Below, one piece after another: positions 6,481-13,465 of a stretch of DNA of 13,506 bases (positions are counted from its first letter, which is position 1; each line of letters starts with the position of its first letter). The notes beneath the pieces were generated by a model. The model saw nothing but the letters and a program-made list of their open reading frames with translations, had not been told where the DNA came from and searched no databases. The stretch covers positions 1 through 13,506 of the forward strand of contig NZ_JALNZY010000056.1 of NCBI RefSeq assembly GCF_023229105.1, in the 5' to 3' direction. Source of the stretch: Sulfurimonas sp. GTDB lineage: Bacteria > Campylobacterota > Campylobacteria > Campylobacterales > Sulfurimonadaceae. A program made the translations under genes and the position numbers.

Positions 6481-6884
6481 AAAAAATTATTTTAGGAACA
6501 TTAGTAGTCGCAAGTGTGTTATTTTCTTCCGAAAAAGTGGTAGAGGTTAAAAGCATGTTTGACTTAAATAAAGTTAAAAGTGGAGAAATGAAAGATTTCT
6601 TGGTGGCTGTTGAGTCTTTGTCAAGTGAGGCGGCGGCGGTTGTAAAAGACTACCATGAAGCTAAAACTTGTACCAATGAATTTTACAACAAAGTTGCTGT
6701 AAAAGATCTGCAAGAGTTTTTCTCTGAAAATCACGCATTTTCAGCTTTAAAAACCATAGGCAACAAAAAAAGCAAATACGCATATGCCCAGATAATTAAT
6801 GATTATAAATTTATGAATTGTGGACTAGGAAAATCATTGGCAGTAGAAGAAGCTGTTGAGTCACTCAAAGAGGAGATAAAATGA
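6477..6884 (+). CDS. Small secreted protein of unknown function between traB and traV
   Basis: The 135-aa product has a clear signal peptide (KKIILGTLVVASVLFSS) and a mainly helical mature part with two cysteines, at about 65 and 115, that could form a disulfide. I recognise no family. In F, small non-essential genes (traP, trbD, trbG) sit between traB and traV, but I see no resemblance to these. ATGA overlaps on both sides and AGGAG upstream of the ATG show that it is expressed with the channel genes, so an accessory role in the periplasmic part of the apparatus is a reasonable guess and no more than that. Confidence 0.8.
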   Translation: MKKIILGTLVVASVLFSSEKVVEVKSMFDLNKVKSGEMKDFLVAVESLSSEAAAVVKDYHEAKTCTNEFYNKVAVKDLQEFFSENHAFSALKTIGNKKSKYAYAQIINDYKFMNCGLGKSLAVEEAVESLKEEIK

Positions 6885-7024
6885 TGAAGAAAATCATATT
6901 TTTAATATCAACGGTATTAGTATTTACAGGCTGCTCGTTTATGCCCTATAAAGAAAACTTTAGTTGCAGCGGTGATGTAAATGCCGGAAGCTGCGGAATG
7001 GTAAGAGATAACTACAATCGTTAA
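6881..7024 (+). CDS. Short lipoprotein resembling the N-terminal part of TraV
   Basis: This 47-aa frame overlaps the preceding stop as ATGA, has AGGAG at 6871-6875, and encodes a lipoprotein signal (IIFLISTVLVFTGCSF) with the lipidated Cys at residue 18. Directly after comes YKENFSCSGDVNAGSCGMVR, which mirrors the N-terminal two-cysteine motif of TraV lipoproteins (in F, FECNATTSDTCM soon after the lipobox). It stops just where TraV continues into its proline-rich linker. The rest of TraV seems to be on the next gene, so I read the two together as a split traV. An ATG at 6884 is an equally possible start. A truncated remnant is the alternative. Confidence 0.75.
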   Translation: MMKKIIFLISTVLVFTGCSFMPYKENFSCSGDVNAGSCGMVRDNYNR

Positions 7025-7041
7025 AAAAAGGAGATAAGAAA

Positions 7042-7452
7042 ATGAGTTTAAAGCTTTTGTTTGGTAGTATAATGGTTATATTGTTCTTTAATGGATGTGT
7101 AGCAGCTACAGAAAATCTAAGTAGTGCAGAAAAAGAAGATTTAGTTCCGAGAACTCCGATAACTCCGAGAACCCCTGATTTAGGGCTTTATATAGAGTCG
7201 GATATCGTACATGATAAGCCGAATAACTCCGAGAACCCCAAAATACTTAATAATCTATCTATCGTTGAAAATTTCCCGCGGGAAAAAATAGAAACAAATC
7301 CTCTCTTGAGCAAACCAAAGATTGCTAAAATCAAAATTAAAAGCTACATAGATACGGATGGCGACTATCATGAACCTTCAACGATTCATATGATAATTAA
7401 AGAATCAAGATTTATAGAAGAAAAAAAATACTTTTCTATTCATGAGAAATAG
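7042..7452 (+). CDS. traV: Lipoprotein resembling the linker and C-terminal part of TraV
   Basis: TraV is the outer-membrane lipoprotein of the F-type core complex (VirB7 position). This 136-aa product has its own lipoprotein signal (LLFGSIMVILFFNGCVA, lipidated Cys near residue 19), then a proline-rich linker (PRTPITPRTPDLG), then the TraV C-terminal signature KIKSYIDTDGDYHEPSTIHM, comparable to the F TraV stretch with PYIDNQDVYHQPSSVFFV. It lacks the N-terminal two-cysteine motif, which is instead in the small gene at 6881. GGAG upstream of the ATG gives an independent ribosome site. The gene contains an out-of-frame 17-bp direct repeat and a GC-rich palindrome, both unlike its neighbours. 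Confidence 0.8.
   Translation: MSLKLLFGSIMVILFFNGCVAATENLSSAEKEDLVPRTPITPRTPDLGLYIESDIVHDKPNNSENPKILNNLSIVENFPREKIETNPLLSKPKIAKIKIKSYIDTDGDYHEPSTIHMIIKESRFIEEKKYFSIHEK
7159..7239 (+). repeat. 17-bp direct repeat read in two different frames
   Basis: ATAACTCCGAGAACCCC occurs exactly at 7159-7175 and again at 7223-7239, 64 bp apart. The first copy is read as ITPRTP and the second, in another frame, within NNSENPK. The match therefore exists at DNA level and is not forced by protein repeats. Confidence 0.8.
7272..7285. repeat. 14-bp perfect GC-rich palindrome in the second traV gene
   Basis: TTTCCCGCGGGAAA is fully self-complementary and unusually GC-rich for this window. It lies in codons for NFPREK, 33 bp after the direct repeat. 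The 12-mer AAAATTTCCCGC that overlaps it also occurs at 5798-5809 in traB. It could be a protein-binding site or chance. Confidence 0.5.
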
Positions 7453-7454
7453 AC

Positions 7455-10001
7455 ATGTCTGCAATTGAAAATATTATAAAAAAAATTGGCGATAGATTTA
7501 CCGCATCTAATAGTTTTGATGATAAAAAACACTATTTTTTCCCTAGATTTTCTAACTATATTCGCCCGAGTATATATGACGGAAACGGTATATGGGAGAC
7601 AAACGACGGAGAACATGCATGGGTTTGTGAACTTGCTCCCCGCATTCGCATGGGTAGTGAAACTGCAGAGACTTTTGAACAGGCTCTTACAAAAATACCG
7701 GAAGGTTTTTATACGCAAGTTATTTTATTTGGCAGCAAAAACATAGAAGCTTACCTGCAAGAATATACAAATATTCATACGCTGCAAGATAGCGAAATTG
7801 TTAAAACTTCCGTTTTTAATTTCACAAATTTTCTAAGGCAAAAAACCACCGAGAAAATAAACGCGAGATTTTCTACACAAATCAAAAACAATAGAGTTTT
7901 TTTCGTTTTAAAAAACAAAAATCTTTTAAAACTTAAGGCAGTAAAAGAGGATGTGTTTAATATCTTAAACTCTAATCACTTTTATCCTACAAATTTGGAA
8001 GAAGATGCATTAAAAGCAATCTTTTACGAAATGGTAAACCCAAACCACGATTTACGAAATATTCAAGAGTATAACGAGAGAAAATTTTTTAATAAGCAAA
8101 TAATGGCAAATGATAATAAAATTTTTGTTCATAAAGATAGTGTAGTTGTCGATAAAAAGTACTTCAAAGCTCTTACTCCTATAAAATATCCAAAACTTGC
8201 ACATATAAGCGAGTTTGGAATGAAAATAGGTGACTATATATCTAAAGGATTAGATAGTAATCAGTTCGTTGACAATTATATGATCTGTTTAAACCTTACA
8301 AGAGTCGGTTCCGGAGAAGCAGCAGCTATAAAAAGAAACAAGCAAATCGTAAAGGGCGGAGCAAATACTGGAAATAAGGTAAAAAAAGAAAAAACAGAAA
8401 TTCAGGATATTGTGGAAGGCATCGAAGAGAGAAAACCTGTCTTTAAGATGGACCTAAATATTTGGGTTAGCGGTAAAAGCTATGAAGATGTAAAAGCAAA
8501 TACGGACAGAATAAAATCGTACTGGCAGAAAAAAACACAAAAAGGCGAAGAAGAGATAGGCGGTATTATCCTAGAAGATTTTACATTTGCTCTTATGCCT
8601 CTGTTTATAGGCAGCTTGCCGGCAGGAATAAATAAAGAGTATTTTCAACTTATATCAAAGTCCAATGATGAAAACCATTTTGTAAATGAAGTTTGCCAGT
8701 TTTTACCCCTAGAGGCAGATTACAGCGGTAATTATCCTAATCTTCTATTTGCTAGTCGCCGTGGACAGATATGTGGCGTGGATATTTTTAACTCAAACTA
8801 CTCAAAGAACGCTTTTATTGTCGCACAAGCAGGCGCAGGCAAATCCGTACTTGCAAACTATATAGCTTTTAATGAGCATTGCCGAAAATCTCGCGTATTT
8901 ATTATAGATATCGGTGAGAGTTATAAAAAAATATGCAATGATATAGGAGGTGAGTATATTTCTATTGATATGAATAATCCGATTTCATTTAATCCTTTTC
9001 ATGGACTGCAGATAACACATAATGAATATATGCAAACAGGTGCAAAAGATACACTAGATGAAATACTTGAGCAGACAGAGTTTATGATTAATTTTGTTTA
9101 TATGATAGGTGCAAATCTTTTTTCAGAACAAGCTCAGTCTGAAGAGCGATATATAAAGGGTGTTTTGCAAGATGTAATTGCTAATTTATTAGATACAAAT
9201 CCAAACAAAATTTTAGAGATTCACGATATTCAAGAATATCTTTTAAAAAGCTATGAAGATACTAGGTTAATAGATTTTGCAATACATCTAAAACCATGGT
9301 GTAAAGGTGGAGCATACTACAAGTTTGTAAGTGGTGCAAGAAATATAGATCTTACCAAACCGATGGTAGTACTAGACCTCTCAAGCGTTGAGCAAAGAGC
9401 AGATATTAGAGATGCTTTAATTTATATAATGGCCTCAAATATCGCTTCGTTTATTTACAATAACCACGACTTTAATATTCAGACGCAAGTGATCATCGAT
9501 GAGGCACATAAATTTTTAGGAAAAAATGCAATCATGGATGCGTTTTTCGACCAGGCGTATAGAAGATTTAGAAAGCATAATGCTTCTATTATCGTAATAA
9601 CACAAAGTTTTGAAGATATTTACAATATGAAAACAGGTGGTTTATCTATTGCAGGACAGGCTATTATGGCAAACAGTCCTTACAAGTTTTTTTTAAATCA
9701 AAACGACACTGCAATAAATGCCATAAAACAATCAGGACTATTTACACTCTCTGAACTTGATATAGAGCTTCTAAAAAGCACAAAAAGTGCAAAAGGATAC
9801 TACTCAGAGATTTTTTATATCAATCCTGAAAATGAGATATCTGTTGTCAGACTGCTTATAGATAGGTACTTCTATTATTTAAGTACTTCCGAACCAAAAG
9901 ACAAAGCCAAAATAGCACAAATTATGAATAAATACAGCATGACTACAAGTGAGGCGATTCAGCATATTGTAGATAATGAAAAACAAGGAGCTGCAGCATG
10001 A
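7455..10001 (+). CDS. traC: TraC, F-type T4SS ATPase (VirB4 family)
   Basis: TraC is the peripheral inner-membrane ATPase that powers pilus assembly. The 848-aa product compares with about 875 aa in F. The N-terminal TraC/VirB4 domain begins with YFFPRFSNYIRPSIY and continues to about residue 440. The ATPase core has Walker A AQAGAGKS (about 457-464), RVFIIDIGESYKKICNDIGG after it, Walker B QVIIDEAH with the acidic pair at about 682-683, and the following RRFRKHNASIIVITQSFED, a typical VirB4 sensor region. No membrane helix is evident. The ATG lies two bases after the traV stop with only a weak ribosome site, suggesting coupling; the 3' end overlaps trbI by ATGA. All nucleotide-binding residues seen are intact. 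Confidence 0.96.
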   Translation: MSAIENIIKKIGDRFTASNSFDDKKHYFFPRFSNYIRPSIYDGNGIWETNDGEHAWVCELAPRIRMGSETAETFEQALTKIPEGFYTQVILFGSKNIEAYLQEYTNIHTLQDSEIVKTSVFNFTNFLRQKTTEKINARFSTQIKNNRVFFVLKNKNLLKLKAVKEDVFNILNSNHFYPTNLEEDALKAIFYEMVNPNHDLRNIQEYNERKFFNKQIMANDNKIFVHKDSVVVDKKYFKALTPIKYPKLAHISEFGMKIGDYISKGLDSNQFVDNYMICLNLTRVGSGEAAAIKRNKQIVKGGANTGNKVKKEKTEIQDIVEGIEERKPVFKMDLNIWVSGKSYEDVKANTDRIKSYWQKKTQKGEEEIGGIILEDFTFALMPLFIGSLPAGINKEYFQLISKSNDENHFVNEVCQFLPLEADYSGNYPNLLFASRRGQICGVDIFNSNYSKNAFIVAQAGAGKSVLANYIAFNEHCRKSRVFIIDIGESYKKICNDIGGEYISIDMNNPISFNPFHGLQITHNEYMQTGAKDTLDEILEQTEFMINFVYMIGANLFSEQAQSEERYIKGVLQDVIANLLDTNPNKILEIHDIQEYLLKSYEDTRLIDFAIHLKPWCKGGAYYKFVSGARNIDLTKPMVVLDLSSVEQRADIRDALIYIMASNIASFIYNNHDFNIQTQVIIDEAHKFLGKNAIMDAFFDQAYRRFRKHNASIIVITQSFEDIYNMKTGGLSIAGQAIMANSPYKFFLNQNDTAINAIKQSGLFTLSELDIELLKSTKSAKGYYSEIFYINPENEISVVRLLIDRYFYYLSTSEPKDKAKIAQIMNKYSMTTSEAIQHIVDNEKQGAAA

Positions 10002-10372
10002 AATGGCAAGAAAAATTAAAAGGGCTAATAGATATATCTTTAACAATAATAATAGCTATAGGTGTTATATTTATATACGATGAATATAAAAGGTCTAGTG
10101 AAAAAGTTTATGTAGTCGATGTTCAAAAAATATACCAACAAAAACAGTCTGCTTTTAAGGTATCAGAAGCAACGGAAGATGAGGCGATAGAACATTATAA
10201 CAGTTTAGAAAAACTCATATTGTTTTCAAACGCTTATATAGACGCTGTATCGAAGAATAAAGATGCTCTCGTTTATCCAAAGACGCACATTCTAACAAGG
10301 AAATCAACAAAGATAGTTGATCTCACGGATGATTTAATTGTGAAGCTAAAGATAGAAAAATTGCTGCCATGA
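9998..10372 (+). CDS. trbI: TrbI, F-type inner-membrane protein
   Basis: TrbI is a small inner-membrane protein of F-type systems linked to pilus retraction and length control. The 124-aa product matches the 128 aa of F TrbI. One N-terminal membrane anchor (about 10-27, LIDISLTIIIAIGVIFIY) is followed by a periplasmic region beginning VYVVDVQKIYQQK and ending in the family-like pattern ALVYPKTHILTRKSTKIVDLTDDLIVKLK, equivalent to the 'VSPAVVQGAPDISREI' end of F TrbI. Position right after traC is as in F. Both ends overlap neighbours by ATGA. Confidence 0.82.
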   Translation: MKWQEKLKGLIDISLTIIIAIGVIFIYDEYKRSSEKVYVVDVQKIYQQKQSAFKVSEATEDEAIEHYNSLEKLILFSNAYIDAVSKNKDALVYPKTHILTRKSTKIVDLTDDLIVKLKIEKLLP

Positions 10373-10836
10373 AAAGATATGCAAGTATGGCTTTTACTCT
10401 AGCAACGGTAGCTTTTTTCTACTTAGCTATAAAAATAAGTGATCTACATTTCGTAGTTCCTGAGAGCGAGTCAGTGTCCGGTAATCTATTTTTACTTCAA
10501 AACAAAAATACTTCTAATGATTATGTAGTATTTGAATATGAGAAAGCACCTTATAAAAATTATCAAAAAGGTAAATTATTTATAAAGAAAATTGGCTGTG
10601 ATAGTGGACAACATCTTGATATTCAAAATAACAAAATTTTTTGTAACGACAAACTAATTGCAGTGGCTCTAGATAAGAATAGAGAGGGAGAGATTTTAAA
10701 TAAAATAGATTTTACGGGAACAATCCCTCAAGATGAATTTTTTGCACTAGGGGAACATCCAATGAGTTACGATAGTAGATATTTTGGGTTAGTAAATAAA
10801 AAAGATGTAAAAAACACTGCAAGGAGGATATTTTGA
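10369..10836 (+). CDS. S26-family signal peptidase (TraF-peptidase-like)
   Basis: The 155-aa product has one N-terminal membrane segment (about 6-23) and the boxes of S26 signal peptidases. The general-base box is KLFIKKIGCDSGQ, with the catalytic lysine probably Lys73. The C-terminal box is DEFFALGEHPMSYDSRYFG, matching the usual GDN..SxDSRYFG motif with Glu-His replacing Asp-Asn. The serine box is diverged: SVSGNLF aligned with the usual SMPxGLY makes Ser35 the likely nucleophile. Related peptidases mature and cyclise pilin in RP4 (TraF) and occur in R27-like systems, so pilin or another exported subunit is the likely substrate. It overlaps trbI by ATGA and traH by TTGA. Confidence 0.82.
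   Translation: MKRYASMAFTLATVAFFYLAIKISDLHFVVPESESVSGNLFLLQNKNTSNDYVVFEYEKAPYKNYQKGKLFIKKIGCDSGQHLDIQNNKIFCNDKLIAVALDKNREGEILNKIDFTGTIPQDEFFALGEHPMSYDSRYFGLVNKKDVKNTARRIF
10821..10827 (+). promoter_or_regulatory. Shine-Dalgarno supporting the traH TTG start
   Basis: AAGGAGG lies five bases before the TTG at 10833. This is one of the strongest ribosome sites in the window and supports use of the rare start codon, which also overlaps the previous stop as TTGA. Confidence 0.75.
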
Positions 10837-12236
10837 AAAAAATAGTATATGTTGCATCTCTTTTGTTAATTATAAGCAATTCTCAAGTTCAGGGAAATTG
10901 GATTGCAGATAATATGATTGATGCAGGAGCTGATGCAGGTTATTATGAAACACAAACAAGAGGCCTTTATTCTCTAGGCTCACAAACGATTAAATTTAGA
11001 GAAATCGGTGGAACAATCAATCCTATTCATGTTGAACCACCAAGATTTAATGTAGGATGTGGAGCAATAGATATAGCGATGGGTGGGTTTTCTTATTTAA
11101 ATCCTGAATTTATAATAGAAAAGCTAAAAGCAATAAGTGCAGCTGCCCCAGCGTTTGTCTACCAAATGGCGATATCAGCTCTATGTAAAGATTGTCAAAA
11201 TATTATGAACGAGCTTGAAAAATTTGCAAATATGGCTAACGGAATGAATTTTGATACATGTGATGCTGTTCAAGCCGCGCAAGGAGCAGGAAAAGCAGTT
11301 GGTGAAGCTATGAACAACACTATTTTTAGTGGACAAAGCGACTCTTGGTTATCACAAAGACTAGAATCCGCAACAAATGCAATGCAGGGATGGAAAAACA
11401 ATCTACAAAATCATTTCGGCGGCGATGCAACAAAAGCAAATGAGATGATGGAGATTTTGGTTTTAAAAGGCAGTTTGCTTCATATATCTGCAACAAAAGG
11501 TTTACCTGATGTTTCAAAACTAGATTTACTGGGCAATGACGCTAATAATGATAAATTAATACTTTCATTATTTAGAGCTGCAGTAGGAGATGTTATCGGT
11601 GGTGAACAAGCAGACGGTACGCCTGTTGACTATGCTCTTCCGGGTGAAAAAAAAGAAGAGTTTTTCAAAAAATTGTACGAAGGTGGGAAAATACCATACA
11701 TAAGCTATAATCCTAGCACAAAAGAAATCTCAAAACTTGGTGAACATGATTTTACTCAAGGAACAAAAGAGATAATTCGGGATCATCTTATACAGATTTA
11801 CAACAAGATGAAAATCAAACAAACATTAAGCGACGAAGATAAAAAGTTTTTATCCACTTTGACATTCCCGGTATATAAATATTTGAATACAGCAGTGCTC
11901 AGTAAAGCTGATAGTGATTTTGACTTAATGGCAAGTCAGATTGCGGCCGGGCAGACGAAAGATTTAGTTCTATATTTATCAGGGCTAATAGCAAGAGGGG
12001 TTTCTTCCTATATTGCCTTAAATGGTAAAGATATTTCAAATCACAACATTGAATCTGCAAGGCTTATTGTTGCAAATATTAATGATTTAAGCAAACAGAC
12101 GGTGCAATACCACAGAAGTATTCAAGAAAATTTTGTTAATAGTAAAAGTGTAAAAGATTATATAGAACAAAGGGATCAGCAACTTAAAACTCAAAGTGCT
12201 TATCAAGCTTTTATGACTGCAGGACAAGGCAGATGA
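10833..12236 (+). CDS. traH: TraH, F-type pilus assembly protein
   Basis: TraH is a periplasmic protein, peripheral to the outer membrane, required for pilus assembly and interacting with TraU, TraF and TrbI. The 467-aa product is close to the 458 aa of F TraH. It starts at TTG with a signal peptide (KKIVYVASLLLIISNSQVQG). The family N-terminal signature is plain: TRGLYSLGSQTIKFRE, then PPRFNVGCGAIDIAMGGFSY with LNPEFIIEKLKAI, and then ALCKDCQNIMNELEKFANMANGMNFDTC. The rest is helical and ends in a long coiled region with LSKQTVQYHRSIQENFVNSK. Cysteines cluster in the N-terminal third, in line with a need for the disulfide enzyme at 2875. It overlaps the next gene by ATGA. Confidence 0.94.
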   Translation: MKKIVYVASLLLIISNSQVQGNWIADNMIDAGADAGYYETQTRGLYSLGSQTIKFREIGGTINPIHVEPPRFNVGCGAIDIAMGGFSYLNPEFIIEKLKAISAAAPAFVYQMAISALCKDCQNIMNELEKFANMANGMNFDTCDAVQAAQGAGKAVGEAMNNTIFSGQSDSWLSQRLESATNAMQGWKNNLQNHFGGDATKANEMMEILVLKGSLLHISATKGLPDVSKLDLLGNDANNDKLILSLFRAAVGDVIGGEQADGTPVDYALPGEKKEEFFKKLYEGGKIPYISYNPSTKEISKLGEHDFTQGTKEIIRDHLIQIYNKMKIKQTLSDEDKKFLSTLTFPVYKYLNTAVLSKADSDFDLMASQIAAGQTKDLVLYLSGLIARGVSSYIALNGKDISNHNIESARLIVANINDLSKQTVQYHRSIQENFVNSKSVKDYIEQRDQQLKTQSAYQAFMTAGQGR

Positions 12237-13396
12237 ACAAAAGAATAATTCTTCTTTTGTGTTGTTTTTGCGGATTAGATGCGGGTGAGTATTTAAACGA
12301 AGCAAAAAATTTAAACAATCATTTTAGCAGCAACTTTCAAAACACAATCACAGCTCCAGGAACAGGAGCCGGCAGTTATACAACTCTTGATGGAAACTCT
12401 ACATTTAATGCAAATATCACATGTGAAGGCGCAACACAGCCTATCGCAGATATATCTTACTTGGGAACAGATGATATTTCTATATATATAAATGTAGATA
12501 TGGATGCGGACGGAACAAAAGAAAAAAATTATACCTTTAGCGGGATTAGCGGAATATGTTCAGACGGTTTGATTAAATGCGATTCTGGGAGTTGGAACAA
12601 TTGCAATTATTTTAGTTATCAACATAATGCAAGTAATATTTATCTTCAAAGCTCAAATAGAGGAAATTTATCGAATTGTTATTGTATCAATAGCAGCTGC
12701 AATAGTGTTGCGGCCAGAGATACACAGAGAGTACTTGATGATATATCAGCAGCTATATATGCAATACTCCAGAATCAAATGCCTCGTTTTGTATTAACAA
12801 GAATCAATAACGATAGTAGTATTGTTGAAATTTACGGGGAAAATCAAGATGCCTGCAGGAACTATCAAGAGGGCAACAGCAATTATACTTATACAGAAAC
12901 TGATAATACATCTTTAATAAATCAAGGTAATGAGATGATGACTTCTCAGCAAAATGATTCAAATTCTGCTATGAGTACATTGCTAAATGCTTCGGCAAAT
13001 GAAGATAGTATTGATTTTACGACGGAAAAAAATCAATTGAGAACTAGATCTAGCTCAATTCCAGTTGCAACAGAGAATGAGAAGATAGTTTCTGCTGCAG
13101 GAGAGACTTTTGACATGTCAAGAACGGAAGATTTGGAAGAGGTAAGATATTGTCAAGTTGAAAAAACAGTTGTAAATAGCCATATTTTTACGGATGGTTC
13201 AGCTGCAAATAGAGATTTTATAGAGTATGAACTTAGGGAATGTATCGGTACAAACAATGATATCTGCCCGATTGATTCCGGAGAGAGTATTAAATATGAG
13301 TGCGGAGAAGTAAATGAAGAAAATTTTAGTGAATCTGTAGCCGGCTTAGGAGCATTAAATGAGATTGCAAAAGATATTTCCTGCTCAGTAAACTAA
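12233..13396 (+). CDS. Cysteine-rich secreted protein, possibly a short TraN-like protein
   Basis: The 387-aa product has a signal peptide rich in Cys (ILLLCCFCGLDA) and about 13 cysteines in the mature part. These fall in two clusters: residues about 64-220 (with CYCINSSC) and about 305-385 (RYCQVEKTVVN to the final CSVN). Between them is a Ser/Asn/Thr-rich low-complexity linker. The C-terminal cluster, with C followed by a VEKTVVN stretch, RDFIEYELREC, C and C, faintly resembles the Cys-rich repeats of TraN, the F outer-membrane mating-pair stabilisation protein (about 600 aa). The location after traH is compatible, but the length and weak similarity leave this open. It could be half of a divided TraN or an unrelated adhesin-like protein. 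Confidence 0.75.
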   Translation: MNKRIILLLCCFCGLDAGEYLNEAKNLNNHFSSNFQNTITAPGTGAGSYTTLDGNSTFNANITCEGATQPIADISYLGTDDISIYINVDMDADGTKEKNYTFSGISGICSDGLIKCDSGSWNNCNYFSYQHNASNIYLQSSNRGNLSNCYCINSSCNSVAARDTQRVLDDISAAIYAILQNQMPRFVLTRINNDSSIVEIYGENQDACRNYQEGNSNYTYTETDNTSLINQGNEMMTSQQNDSNSAMSTLLNASANEDSIDFTTEKNQLRTRSSSIPVATENEKIVSAAGETFDMSRTEDLEEVRYCQVEKTVVNSHIFTDGSAANRDFIEYELRECIGTNNDICPIDSGESIKYECGEVNEENFSESVAGLGALNEIAKDISCSVN

Positions 13397-13414
13397 AATC
13401 ACTTTTTAACCTCA

Positions 13415-13465
13415 AAATTATGAATAAGAGGTAATTCATAAAAAGGTTAAAATAATGAAAAAAAT
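13415..13465 (+). repeat. Leader repeat, copy 3 (before the gene at 13455)
   Basis: The third block again starts with the identical core AAATTATGAATAAG and again has its ATG exactly 40 nt from the block start. It includes AAAAGGTTAAAATA near the ATG and the tiny frame ATG AAT AAG AGG TAA. It lies in the 58-bp gap after the gene ending at 13396. Confidence 0.7.

Noticed and set aside
7486..7746. Plus-strand 86-aa frame inside traC
   Set aside because: It is fully inside the well-supported TraC N-terminal domain in another frame and has no recognisable features.
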